64,000 nt of DNA, taken from Alentia gelatinosa (Eukaryota > Annelida > Polychaeta > Phyllodocida > Polynoidae). Positions 13,801-25,597 of this stretch are shown here, one piece after another. The DNA is taken from NCBI GenBank assembly GCA_950022655.1, contig OX465584.1, positions 48,342,723 through 48,406,722 of the forward strand. The letters run 5' to 3'. The translations under genes and the position numbers were made by a program. Each line of letters begins with the position of its first letter. The stretch's first letter is position 1. Below the pieces are notes generated by a model. It was not told the origin of the DNA, made no database searches, and worked only from the letters and a program-made list of their open reading frames with translations.

Positions 13801-16800
13801 GAAATAGACCAAGAGATGAATGTTGATCTTCAAAATCCTTTTCCCTCAGATGGATTGGATACTTTGACTACTTGGAAATATCAACATATAGAAATAACAG
13901 AAGTTGAATGTTCATCTTCAAAATCCGTTTTCTTCAAATCTGAAATAGACCAAGAGATGAATGTTGATCTTCAGAATCCTTTTCACTCAGATGGATTGGA
14001 TACTTTGACTACTTTGAGATATGATGAGATAAATAAGACCAGGAGATGAATGTTCATCTTCAAAATCCGTTTTGTTCAAACAAGTTGGCCAATTTATTAG
14101 TCATCCACTTGCATCCTCAGGGTGAGAAAAAATGAATGTTGAAATGGAGATGAAATAGACCAAGAGATGAATGTTCATTTTCAAAATCCATTTTGTTCAA
14201 ACAAGTTGGACAATTTATTAGTAATCTGCCTATCATGCATCCACAGGCATACTCAGGATGAGAAAGAAATGAATGTTGAAATAGAGATCTAATAGACCAA
14301 GAGATGAATGTTGATCTTCAAAATCCTTTTCCCTCAGATGGATTGGATACTTTGTCTACTTGGAAATATCAACATATAGAAATAGCAGAAGTTGAATGTT
14401 CATCTTCAAAATCTGTTTTGTTCAAATCTGAAATAGACCAAGAGATGAATGTTGATCTTCAAAATCCTTTTCCCTCAGATGGATTGGATACTTTGACTAC
14501 TTTGAGATATGATGCGATGAATAAGACCAGGAGATGAATGTTCATCTTCAAAATCCGTTTTGTTCAAACAAGTTGGACAATTTATTAGTCATCTGCCTAT
14601 CATGCATCCATAGGCATCCTCAGGGGGGGGGAAATTAATGTTGAAATAGAGATGAAATAGACCAAGAGATGAATGTCGATCTTCAAAATCCTTTTTCCTG
14701 AGATAAATTGGATGCTTATGCTACTGTCAGATATAATATGATGAAATAGACCAAGAGATAAATGTTGATCTTCAAAATACTTTTCCCTCAGATGGATTGG
14801 ATACTTTGACTACTCTCAGATATGATGAGATGAATAGACCAAGAAATGAATGTTCATCTTCAAAATCCGTTTTGCTCAAACAAGTTGGACAATTTATTAG
14901 TCATCTGCCTATCATGCATCCACAGGCATCCTCAGGGTGAGAAAAAAATGAATGTTGAAATAGAGATGAAATAGACAAAGAGATGAATGTTGATCTTCAA
15001 AATCCTTTTCCCTCAGATAGATTGGATACTTTGACTACTTTGAAATATCAACATATAGAAATAGCAGAAGTTGAATGTTCATCTTCAAAATCCGTTTTCT
15101 TCAAATCTGAAATAGACCAAGAGATGAATGTTGATCTTCAAAATCCTTTTCACTCAGATGGATTGGATACTTTGACTACTTTGAGATATGATGAGATGAA
15201 TAAGACCAGGAGATGAATGTTCATCTTCAAAATCCGTTTTGTTCAAACAAGTTGGCCAATTTATTAGTCATCCACAGGCATTCTCAGGGTGAGAAAAAAT
15301 GAATGTTGAAATAGAGATGAAATAGACCAAGAGATGAATGTTCATCTTCAAAATCCGTTTTGTTCAAACAAGTTGGACAATTTATTAGTAATCTGCCTAT
15401 CATGCATCCACAGGCATACTCAGGATGAGAAAGAAATGAATGTTAAAATAGAGATGAAATAGACCAAGAGATGAATGTTGATCTTCAAAATCCTTTTCCC
15501 TCAGATGGATTGGATACTTTGACTACTTTGAGATTTGATGAGATGAATAAGACCAGGAGATGAATGTTCATCTTCAAAATCCGTTTTGTTCAAACAAGTT
15601 GGACAATTTATTAGTCATCTGCCTATCATGCATCCACAGGCATCCCCAGGGTGAGAAAAAATGAACGTTGAAATAGAGATGAAATAGACAAAGAGATGAA
15701 TGTTGATCTTCAAAATCCTTTTCCCTCAGATGGATTGGATACTTTGACTACTTTGAAATATCAACATATAGAAATAGCAGAAGTTGAATGTTCATCTTCA
15801 AAATCCGTTTTCTTCAAATCTGAAATAGACCAAGAGATGAATGTTGATCTTCAAAATCCTTTTCCCTCATATGAATTGGATACTTTGACTACTTTAAAAT
15901 ATGAAGTATAGAAATAGGAGAAGATGAATGTTCATATTCAAAATCCGTTTTGTCCAAACAAGTTGGAAAATTTATTATTCACTTCTCTATCATGCATCCA
16001 CTGACATCCTCAGTGTTTAGGAATGGGAAAACCAAGGAATAAAAATTAAATGTTGAAAAGCAAAATTGGAATTTAGTACCACCACAGATGATGATATGAT
16101 AAGGCCCACAAGTTGAATGCTCAAGTTCAAAATCCTTTTTCCTGAGATGAATTGGATACTTTGACTACTTTGAGATATGAAGTATAGAAATAGTAGAAGA
16201 TGAATGTTCATATTCAAAATCCGTTTTGTCCAAGCAAGTCGGAAAATGTATTATTCACTTGTCTATCATGCATCCACAGACATCCTCAGTGTTTAGGAAT
16301 TGGAGAAGTTAATGAATGTTCATATTCAAAATCCGAATTTAGAAATAAACATTCAATAAAATCTAACATTTTCCTAATGAAAAAGTTTTCATGTGTTCAT
16401 GTCTTTACTGTACATTCACACACAGTGATACTAATAGGCCAAAAAGTTGAATGCTCAAGTTCAAAATCCTTTTTCCTGAGATGGATTGGATGCTTTGGCT
16501 ACTGTCAGATATGACGAGGTGAAAAAGACCAAGAGATGAATGTTGATCTTCAAAATCCTTTTCCCTGAGATGAATCGGTCTTTGACTACTTTGAGATATC
16601 AGGAGATGAAAAAGACCACAAGTTGAATGTTCATCTTCAAAATCCGTTTTGTCCAAGCAAGTTGGAAAATTTATTATTCACTTGTCTATCATGCATCCAC
16701 AGACATCCTCAGTGTTTAGGAATGGGGAAAGATAATGAATGTTCATATTCAAAATCCGAATTTAGAAATAAACATTCAACAAAATCTAATATTTTCCAAG

Positions 16801-17578
16801 TGAAAAATTCTCATGTGTTCATATCTTTACTGTACATTCACACACAGTGAGACTAATAGGCCAACAAGTTGAATGCTGAAGTTCAAAATCCTTTTTCCAG
16901 AGATGGATTGGACGCTTAAGCTTCTGTCAGATATGATGAGATGAAATAGACCAAGAGATTAATGTCGATCTTCAAAATCCTTTTCCCTGACATGAATTGG
17001 ATGCTTTGACTACTCTCAGATTTGATGAGATGAAATAGACCAAGAGATGAATGTCGATCTTCAAAATCCTTTTTCCTGAGATGAATTGGATACTTTGACT
17101 ACTTTGAGATATGAAGTGAAGAAATAGGAGAAGATGAATGTTCATATTCAAAATCCGTTTTGTCCAAGCCAGTTGGAAAATTTATTATTCACTTGTCTAT
17201 CATGCATCTAAAGACATCCTCAGTGGGATCAATGGGATATAATGAGATGAAATAGACCAAGAGATGAATGTCAATCTTCAAAATCCTTTTTCCTGAAATG
17301 AATTGGATTCTTTGACTACTGTAAGATATGACGAGATGAAATAGACTAAGAGATGAATGTTGATCTTCAAAATCCTTTTCCTTCAGATGGATCGGATACT
17401 TTGACTACTTTGAGATATGATGAGATGAATGAGACCAGGAGATGAATGTTCATCTTCAAAATCTGTTTTGTTCAAACAAGTTGGACAATTTATTAGTCAT
17501 CTGCCTATCATGCATCCACAGGCATCATCAGGGTGAGAAAAAAATGAATTTTGAAATAGAGATGAAATAGACCAAGAG
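4849..17578 (+). repeat. Four large higher-order repeats (2595, 2595, 3553, 3987 bp)
   Basis: Copies start at 4849, 7444, 10039 and 13592. A marker segment with a distinct module (5882, 8477, 12030, 16017) recurs at offsets 2595, 3553 and 3987. Copies 1 and 2 are nearly identical; copies 3 and 4 carry extra blocks (about 958 and a further 434 bp). Each copy contains a divergent sub-segment with TCATATTCAAAATCCGAATT and the phrase ACATTCACACACAGTGAGAC. A G-run of variable length (10860-10868, 14625-14632) marks the inserted blocks. Confidence 0.88.
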
Positions 17579-17652
17579 ATGAAGGCTGATCTTCTCAATC
17601 CTTTTCCCTCAAACGGATTGGATACTTTGACTACTTTGAAATATCAACATAT

Positions 17653-18767
17653 GACCAGATGTCACGGATCGTCGTCAAATGACCATTATTGCTGCCCTAT
17701 TCCATAAAATGCTCAATTTAATAGAGATCTATGATTTTATTGTGTATTCTGGTCAGGCTCAGTCAGACCTTACAGGGGAACCATGGCTTTGCCAATGTGG
17801 GATCATAAATAACAGTGCTAGAGTGCCCAAACTACCCCAAACAGGGTGTTTTTTTCAGGATAAAATGAATATCCCATACTTGCAATGGTCAGCATTAGTA
17901 GAAAAATATAATTATGTTGACAATCATTGTTCTTAACTCGGCCACCATAGGTTAAGGATTTCTTTTAGACCATTTACACATTTTTGGATAGGGTAGTATA
18001 CTCTCTGCATGGCAAAATGTACATGTGTAGTTTTAGGGTGGAAACGATTGACTCCCTAAAGAAGGAGCCCTCCCAATATTTACATACAGCACAGACAGGA
18101 AGAAAATATACCATGGTAAGCCTTAACATGTGCCTATGTATATAGGAAAAAAAATATATATCTAACTATATTATGATAGCACTGGGAGCCTAATCACTTA
18201 ATTTGTGTAGTTTCTGTGTGGAAACGATTGACTCCCACCCTACAGTGATAGCTAACAAGTATGCTGTGTTTAACTATTGTCAATTTCATATAGATACCCG
18301 CTAATATCAAGGTAACTTTGCATGGTACCAGCTTTCCTGTACTCCTTCTCTGTACATACTGATGAACCCATATGTGAGAATGTGGAAACGATTGACTCCC
18401 TGTGGAAACGATTGACCCCCTAGCTGATATTACCCTTAGCAAGGTTCAAAACAAAAAGAAAGAATACCTACTTAAAATAGTCATGGAGCTTAATGACACA
18501 CTGGACAATTAGCCCTCAAAATTGTATTAATTAGTATTATCTCTGCAGTGTACAGTAAAAGGGAGTCAATCGTTTCCACATAGTAAATGTACTTCCCAAC
18601 TTTGGCCCTGTAGTGTACATTTACTATGGGTATTTAATCTACCCTCATACATCCAACATATATGCCACCCATTGTACTACTTACGCACAAAAGGTTTTTA
18701 CCATACTCCTAACTTTATTTTTGACCCCTATCCCAGTCCATTTGACGACAATCCATGACATCTGGCC
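17653..18767. mobile_element. Non-autonomous TIR DNA transposon inserted in the satellite
   Basis: The left end (17653-17681, starting GACCAGATGTCACGGAT) and right end (18739-18767, minus strand starting GGCCAGATGTCATGGAT) are imperfect inverted repeats of about 29 bp. ATAT flanks both sides (17649-17652, 18768-18771). If the tips include one more T/A base, the duplication is TA, as in the Tc1/mariner group. An inverted copy of the same satellite stretch at 27180-27220 lacks the insert and has a single ATAT at 27199-27202: an empty site. No transposase is encoded. The inside carries a 19-bp motif five times. The superfamily is undetermined. Confidence 0.85.
18038..18579. repeat. Five copies of a 19-bp motif inside the transposon
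   Basis: GTGGAAACGATTGACTCCC occurs at 18038-18056, 18218-18236, 18382-18400 and 18402-18420 (last copy ...GACCCCC), and inverted at 18561-18579. Intervals are irregular, so this is not a simple tandem repeat. It could be an internal protein-binding site of the element or a relic of an older repeat. Confidence 0.85.
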
Positions 18768-18771
18768 ATAT

Positions 18772-21700
18772 AGAGATAGCAGATGTTCAATGTTCATCTT
18801 CAAAATCTGTTTTGTTCAAATCTAAAATAGACCAAGAGATGAATCTTGATCTTCAAAATCTGTTTTGTTCAAACAAGTTGGACAATTTATTAGTCATCTG
18901 CCTATCATGCATCCACAGGCATCATCAGGGTGAGAAAAAAATGAATGTTGAAATAGAGATGAAATAGACCAAGAGATGAATGTTGATCTTCTAAATCCTT
19001 TTCCCTCAGATAGATTGGATACTTTGACTACTTTGAAATATCAACATATAGAAATAGCAGAAGTTGAATGTTCATCTTCAAAATCTGTTTTGTTCAAATC
19101 TGAAATAGACCAAGAGATGAATGTTCATCTTCAAAATCCGTTTTGTTCAAACAAGTTGGACAATTTATTAGTCATCTGCCTATCATGCATCCACAGGCAT
19201 ACTCAGGGTGAGAAAAGAATGAATGTTGAAATAGAGATGAAATAGACCAAGAGATGAATGTTCATCTTCAAAATCCTTTTCCCTCAGATGGATTGAATAC
19301 TTTGACTACTTTGAAAATTCAACCTATAGAAATACCAGAAGTTGAATGTTCATCTTCAAAATTCGTTTTGTTCAAATCTGAAATAGACCAAGAGATGAAT
19401 GTTGATCTTCAAAATCTTTTTCCCTCAGATGGATTGGGTACTTTATTAGTCATCTGCCTATCATGCATCCACAGGCATCCTCAGGGTGAGAAAAAAATGA
19501 ATGTTGAAATAGAGATTAAATAGACCAAGAGATGAATGTTGATCTTCAAAATCCTTTTCCCTCAGATGGATTGGATACTTTGACTACTTTGAGATATGAT
19601 GAGATGAATAAGACCAGGAGATGAATGTTCATCTTCAAAATCCGTTTTGTTCAAACAAGTTGGACAATTTATTAGTCATCTGCCCATCATGCATCCACAG
19701 GCATCCTCAGGGGGAGAAAAAAATGAATGTTGAAATAGAGATGAAATAGACCAAGAGATGAATGTCGATCTTCAAAATCCTTTTTCCTGAGATAAATTGG
19801 ATGCTTTGGCTACTGTCAGATATAATATGATGAAATAGACCAAAAGATGAATGTCGATCTTCAAAATCCTTTTCCCTTAGATGGATTGGATACTTTGACT
19901 ACACTCCGATATGATGAGATGAATAGACCAAGAGATAAATGTTCATCTTTAAAATCCGTTTTGTTCAAACAAGTTGGACAATTTATTAGTCATCTGCCTA
20001 TCATGCATCCACAGGCATCCTCAGGGTGAGAAAAAATGAATGTTGAAATAGAGATGAAATAGACCAAGACATGCATGTTGATCTTCAAAATCCTTTTCCT
20101 TCAGATGGATTGGATACTTTGACTACTTTGAAATATCAACATATAGAAATAGCAGAAGTTGAATGTTGATCTTCAAAATCCGTTTTGTTCAAATCTGAAA
20201 TAGACCAAAAGATGAATGTTGATCTTCAAAATCCGTTTTGTTCAAATCTGAAATAGACCAAGAGATGAATGTTGATCTTCAAAATCCGTTTTGTTCAAAC
20301 AAGTTGGACAATTTATTAGTCATCTGCCTATCATGCATCCACAGGCATCCTCAGGGTGAGAAATAAATGAATGTTGAAATAGAGATGAAATAGACCAAGA
20401 GATGAATGTTGATCTTCAAAATCATTTTCCCTCAGATGGATTGGATACTTTGACTACTTGGAAATATCAACTTATAGAAATAGCAGAAGTTGAATGTTCA
20501 TCTTCAAAATCCGTTTTGTTCAAATCTGAAATAGACCAAGAGATGAATGTTGATCTTCAAAATCCTTTTCCCTCAGATGGATTGGATACTTTGACTACTC
20601 TCAGATATGATGAGATGAATAGACCAAGAAATGAATGTTCATCTTCAAAAATTCGTTTTGTTCAAACAAGTTGGACAATTTATTAGTCATCTGCCTATCA
20701 TGCATCCACAGGCATCCTCAGGGTGAGAAAAAATGAATGTTGAAATAGAGATGAAATAGACCAAGACATGCATGTTGATCTTCAAAATCCTTTTCCTTCA
20801 GATGGATTGGATACTTTGACTACTTTGAAATATCAACATATAGAAATAGCAGAAGTTGAATGTTCATCTTCAAAATCCGTTTTGTTCAAATCTGAAATAG
20901 ACCAAAAGATGAATGTTGATCTTCAAAATCCGTTTTGTTCAAATCTGAAATAGACCAAGAGATGAATGTTGATCTTCAAAATCCGTTTTGTTCAAACAAG
21001 TTGGACAATTTATTAGTCATCTGCCTATCATGCATCCACAGGCATCCTCAGGGTGAGAAATAAATGAATGTTGAAATAGAGATGAAATAGACCAAGAGAT
21101 GATTGTTGATCTTCAAAATCCTTTTCCCTCAGATGGATTGGATACTTTGACTACTTGGAAATATCAACTTATAGAAATAGCAGAAGTTGAATGTTCATCT
21201 TCAAAATCCGTTTTGTTCAAATCTGAAATAGACCAAGAGATGAATGTTGATCTTCAAATTCCTTTTCCCTCAGATGGATTGGATACTTTGACTACTTTGA
21301 GATATGATGAGATGAATAAGACCAGGAGATGAATGTTCATCTTCAAAATCCGTTTTGTTCAAACAAGTTGGCCAATTTATTAGTAATCTGCCTATCATGC
21401 ATCCACAGGCATACTCAGGATGAGAAAGAAATGAATGTTGAAATAGAGATGAAATAGACCAAGAGATGAATGTTGATCTTCAAAATCCTTTTCCCTCAGA
21501 TGGATTGGATACTTTGACTACTTTGAGATATGATGAGATGAATAGACCAAGAAATGAATGTTCATCTTCAAAATCCGTTTTGTTCAAACAAGTTGGACAA
21601 TTTATTAGTCATCTGCCTATCATGCATCCACAGGCATCCTCAGGGTGAGAAAAAAATTAATGTTGAAATAGAGATGAAATAGACAAAGAGATGAATGTTG

Positions 21701-24700
21701 ATCTTCAAGATCATTTTCCCTCAGATGGATTGGATACTTTGACTACTTGGAAATATCAACATAGAGAAATAGCAGAAGTTGAATGTTCATCTTCAGAATC
21801 CGTTTTCTTCAAATCTGAAATAGACCAAGAGATGAATGTTGATCTTCAAAATCCTTTTCACTCAGATGGATTGGATACTTTGACTACTTTGAGATATGAT
21901 GAGATGAATAAGACCAGGAGATGAATGTTCATCTTCAAAATCCGTTTTGTTCAAACAAGTTGGCCAATTTATTAGTCATCCACAGGTATCCTCAGGGTGA
22001 GAAAAAATGAATGTTGAAATAGAGATGAAATAGACCAAGAGATGAATGTTCATCTTCAAAATCCGTTTTGTTCAAACAAGTTGGACAATTTATTAGTAAT
22101 CTGCCTATCATGCATTCACAGGCATACTCAGGATGAGAAAGAAATGAATGTTGAAAGTAAGATGAAATAGACCAAGAGATGAATGTTGATCTTCAAAATC
22201 CTTTTCCCTCAGATGGATTGGATACTTCGACTACTTTGAGATTTGATGATATGAATAAGACCAGGAGATGAATGTTCATCTTCAAAATCCGTTTTGTTCA
22301 AACAAGTTGGACAATTTATTAGTCATCTGCCTATCATGCATCCACAGGCATCCTCAGGGTGAGAAATAAATGAATGTTGAAATAGAGATGAAATAGACCA
22401 AGGGATGAATGTTGATCTTCAAAATCATTTTCCCTCAGATGGATTGGATACTTTGACTACTTGGAAATATCAACTTATAGAAATAGCAAAAGTTGAATGT
22501 ACATCTTCAAAATCCGTTTTGTTCAAATCTGAAATAGACCAACAGATGAATCTTGATCTTCAAAATCCTTTTCCCTCAGATGGATTGGATACTTTGACTA
22601 CTCTCAGATATGATGAGATGAATAGACCAAGAAATGAATGTTCATCTTCAAAATCCGTTTTGTTCAAACAAGTTTGACAATTTATTAGTCATCTGCCTAT
22701 CATGCATCCACAGGCATCCTCAGGGTGAGAAAAAAATGAATGTTGAAATAGAGATGAAATAGACAAAGAGATGAATGTTGATCTTCAAAATCCTTTTCCC
22801 TCAGATGGATTGGATACTTTGACTACTTTGAAATATCAACATATAGAAATAGCAGAAGTTGAATGTTCATCTTCAAAATCCATTTTCTTCAAATCTGAAA
22901 TAGACCAAGAGATGAATGTTGATCTTCAAAATCCTTTTCACTCAGATGAATTGGATACTTTGACTACTTTGAGATATGATGAGATGAATAAGACCAGGAG
23001 ATGAATGTTCATCTTCAAAATCCGTTTTGTTCAAACAAGTTGGCCAATTTATTAGTCATCCACAGGCATCCTCAGGGTGAGAAAAAATGAATGTTGAAAT
23101 AGAGATGAAATAGACCAAGAGATGAATGTTCATCTTCAAAATCCGTTTTGTTCAAACAAGTTGGACAATTTATTAGTAATCTGCCTATCATGCATCCACA
23201 GGCATACTCAGGATGAGAAAGAAATGAATGTTGAAATAGAGATGAAATAGACAAAGAGATGAATGGTGATCTTCAAAATCCTTTTCCCTCAGATGGATTG
23301 GATACTTTGACTACTTTGAGATTTGATGAGATGAATAAGACCAGGAGATGAATGTTCATCTTCAAAATCCGTTTTGTTCAAACAAGTTGGCCAATTTATT
23401 AGTCATCCACAAGCATTCTCAGGGTGAGAAAAAATGAATGTTGAAATAGAGATGAAATAGACCAAGAGATGAATGTTGATCTTCAAAATCCTTTTCCCTC
23501 AGATGGATTGGATACTTTGACTACTTTGAGATTTGATGAGATGAATAAGACCAGGAGATGAATGTTCATCTTCAAAATCCGTTTTGTTCAAACAAGTTGG
23601 CCAATTTATTAGTCATCCACAGGCATCCTCAGGGTGAGAAAAAATGAATGTTGAAATAGAGATGAAATAGACCAAGAGATGAATGTTCATCTTCAAAATC
23701 CGTTTTGTTCAAACAAGTTGGACAATTTATTAGTAATCTGCCTATCATGCATCCACAGGCATACTCAGGATGAGAAAGAAATGAATGTTGAAATAGAGAT
23801 GAAATAGACAAAGAGATGAATGGTGATCTTCAAAATCCTTTTCCCTCAGATGGATTGGATACTTTGACTACTTTGAGATTTGATGAGATGAATAAGACCA
23901 GGAGATGAATGTTCATCTTCAAAATCCGTTTTGTTCAAACAAGTTGGCCAATTTATTAGTCATCCACAGGCATTCTCAGGGTGAGAAAAAATGAATGTTG
24001 AAATAGAGATGAAATAGACCAAGAGATGAATGTTGATCTTCAAAATCCTTTTCCCTCAGATGGATTGGATACTTTGACTACTTTGAGATTTGATGAGATG
24101 AATAAGACCAGGAGATGAATGTTCATCTTCAAAATCCGTTTTGTTCAAACAAGTTGGCCAATATATTAGTCATCCACAGGCATTCTCAGGGTGAGAAAAA
24201 ATGAATGTTGAAATAGAGATGAAATAGACCAAGAGATGAATGTTCATCTTCAAAATCCGTTTTGTTCAAACAAGTTGGACAATTTATTAGTCATCTGCCT
24301 ATCATACATCCACAGGCATCCTCAGGGTGAGAAATAAATGAATGTTGAAATAGAGATGAAATAGACCAAGGGATGAATGTTGATCTTCAAAATCATTTTC
24401 CCTCAGATGGATTGGATACTTTGACTACTTGGAAATATCAACTTATAGAAATAGCAGAAGTTGAATGTACATCTTCAAAATCCGTTTTGTTCAAATCTGA
24501 AATAGACCAACAGATGAATCTTGATCTTCAAAATCCTTTTCCCTCAGATGGATTGGATACTTTGACTACCCTCAGATATGATGAGATGAATAGACCAAGA
24601 AATGAATGTTCATCTTCAAAATCCGTTTTGTTCAAACAAGTTGGACAATTTATTAGTCATCTGCCTATCATGCATCCACAGGCATCCTCAGGGTGAGAAA

Positions 24701-25597
24701 AAAATGAATGTTGAAATAGAGATGAAATAGACAAAGAGATGAATGTTGATCTTCAAAATCCTTTTCCCTCAGATGGATTGGATACTTTGACTACTTTGAA
24801 ATATCAACATATAGAAATAGCAGAAGTTGAATGTTCATCTTCAAAATCCATTTTCTTCAAATCTGAAATAGACCAAGAGATGAATGTTGATCTTCAAAAT
24901 CCTTTTCACTCAGATGGATTGGATACTTTGACTACTTTGAGATATGATGAGACGAATAAGACCAGGAGATGAATGTTCATCTTCAAAATCCGTTTTGTTC
25001 AAACAAGTTGGCCAATTTATTAGTCATCCACAGGCATCCTCAGGGTGAGAAAAAATGAATGTTGAAATAGAGATGAAATAGACCAAGAGATGAATGTTCA
25101 TCTTCAAAATCCGTTTTGTTCAAACAAGTTGGACAATTTATTAGTAATCTGCCTATCATGCATCCACAGGCATACTCAGGATGAGAAAGAAATGAATGTT
25201 GAAATAGAGATGAAATAGACCAAGAGATGAATGTTGATCTTCAAACTCCTTTTCCCTCAGTTGGATTGGATACTTTGACTACTTTGAGATTTGATGAGAT
25301 GAATAAGACCAGGAGATGAATGTTCATCTTCAAAATCCGTTTTGTTCAAACAAGTTGGACATATTATTAGTCATCTGCCTATCATGCATCCACAGGCATC
25401 CCCAGGCTGAGAAAAAAATGAATGTTGAAATAGAGATGAAATAGACAAAGAGATGAATGTTGATCTTCAAAATCCTTTTCCCTCAGATGGATTGGATACT
25501 TTGACTACTTTGAAATATCAACATAAAGAAATAGCAGAAGTTGAATGTTCATCTTCAAAATCCGTTTTCTTCAAATCTGAAATATACCAAGAGATGA
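18772..25597 (+). repeat. Satellite array, right block (same orientation as the left)
   Basis: The same modules continue after the transposon. Module orders here resemble those of 1338-3430 more than the 2.6-4.0 kb higher-order repeats; for example, the segments at 20402 and 21099 repeat the arrangement seen at 2350. The divergent sub-segment that marks the large higher-order repeats is absent from this block. No independent gene was seen. Confidence 0.88.
22405..25597 (+). repeat. 1968-bp higher-order repeat with internal 557-bp duplication
   Basis: Markers at 22405/24373 and 22771/24739 recur 1968 bp apart. Inside the first copy, the segment starting at 23072 is repeated at 23629 (557 bp, almost identical). 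The second copy is cut short at the inversion junction near 25597. Confidence 0.8.

Larger units (their letters stand above)
196..17648 (+). repeat. Satellite array, left block
   Basis: Tandem, diverged modules of about 89, 121-137 and 141 bp all start with the core GAATGTTSATCTTCAAAATCC, then branch into two continuations. One reads TTTTCCCTCAGATGGATTGG then ATACTTTGACTAC. The other reads GTTTTGTTCAAACAAGTTGG with a CATGCATCCACAGGCATCC tail. Modules are mixed in complex order and grouped into higher-order repeats described separately; 196-2018 is the least regular part. Short open frames recur because some modules are multiples of three, but stops interrupt every copy and no splice or promoter context is seen. 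I treat it as non-coding satellite. Confidence 0.9.

Noticed and set aside
3238..16656. Minus-strand open frames (MSWSISSLFQ, MDKTDFEDEH, MNMNIHLLL types)
   Set aside because: Antisense readings of the same satellite modules.
17679..17936. 85-residue open frame in the 17.6-kb transposon as a transposase remnant
   Set aside because: No DDE-type or DNA-binding motif visible and too short.
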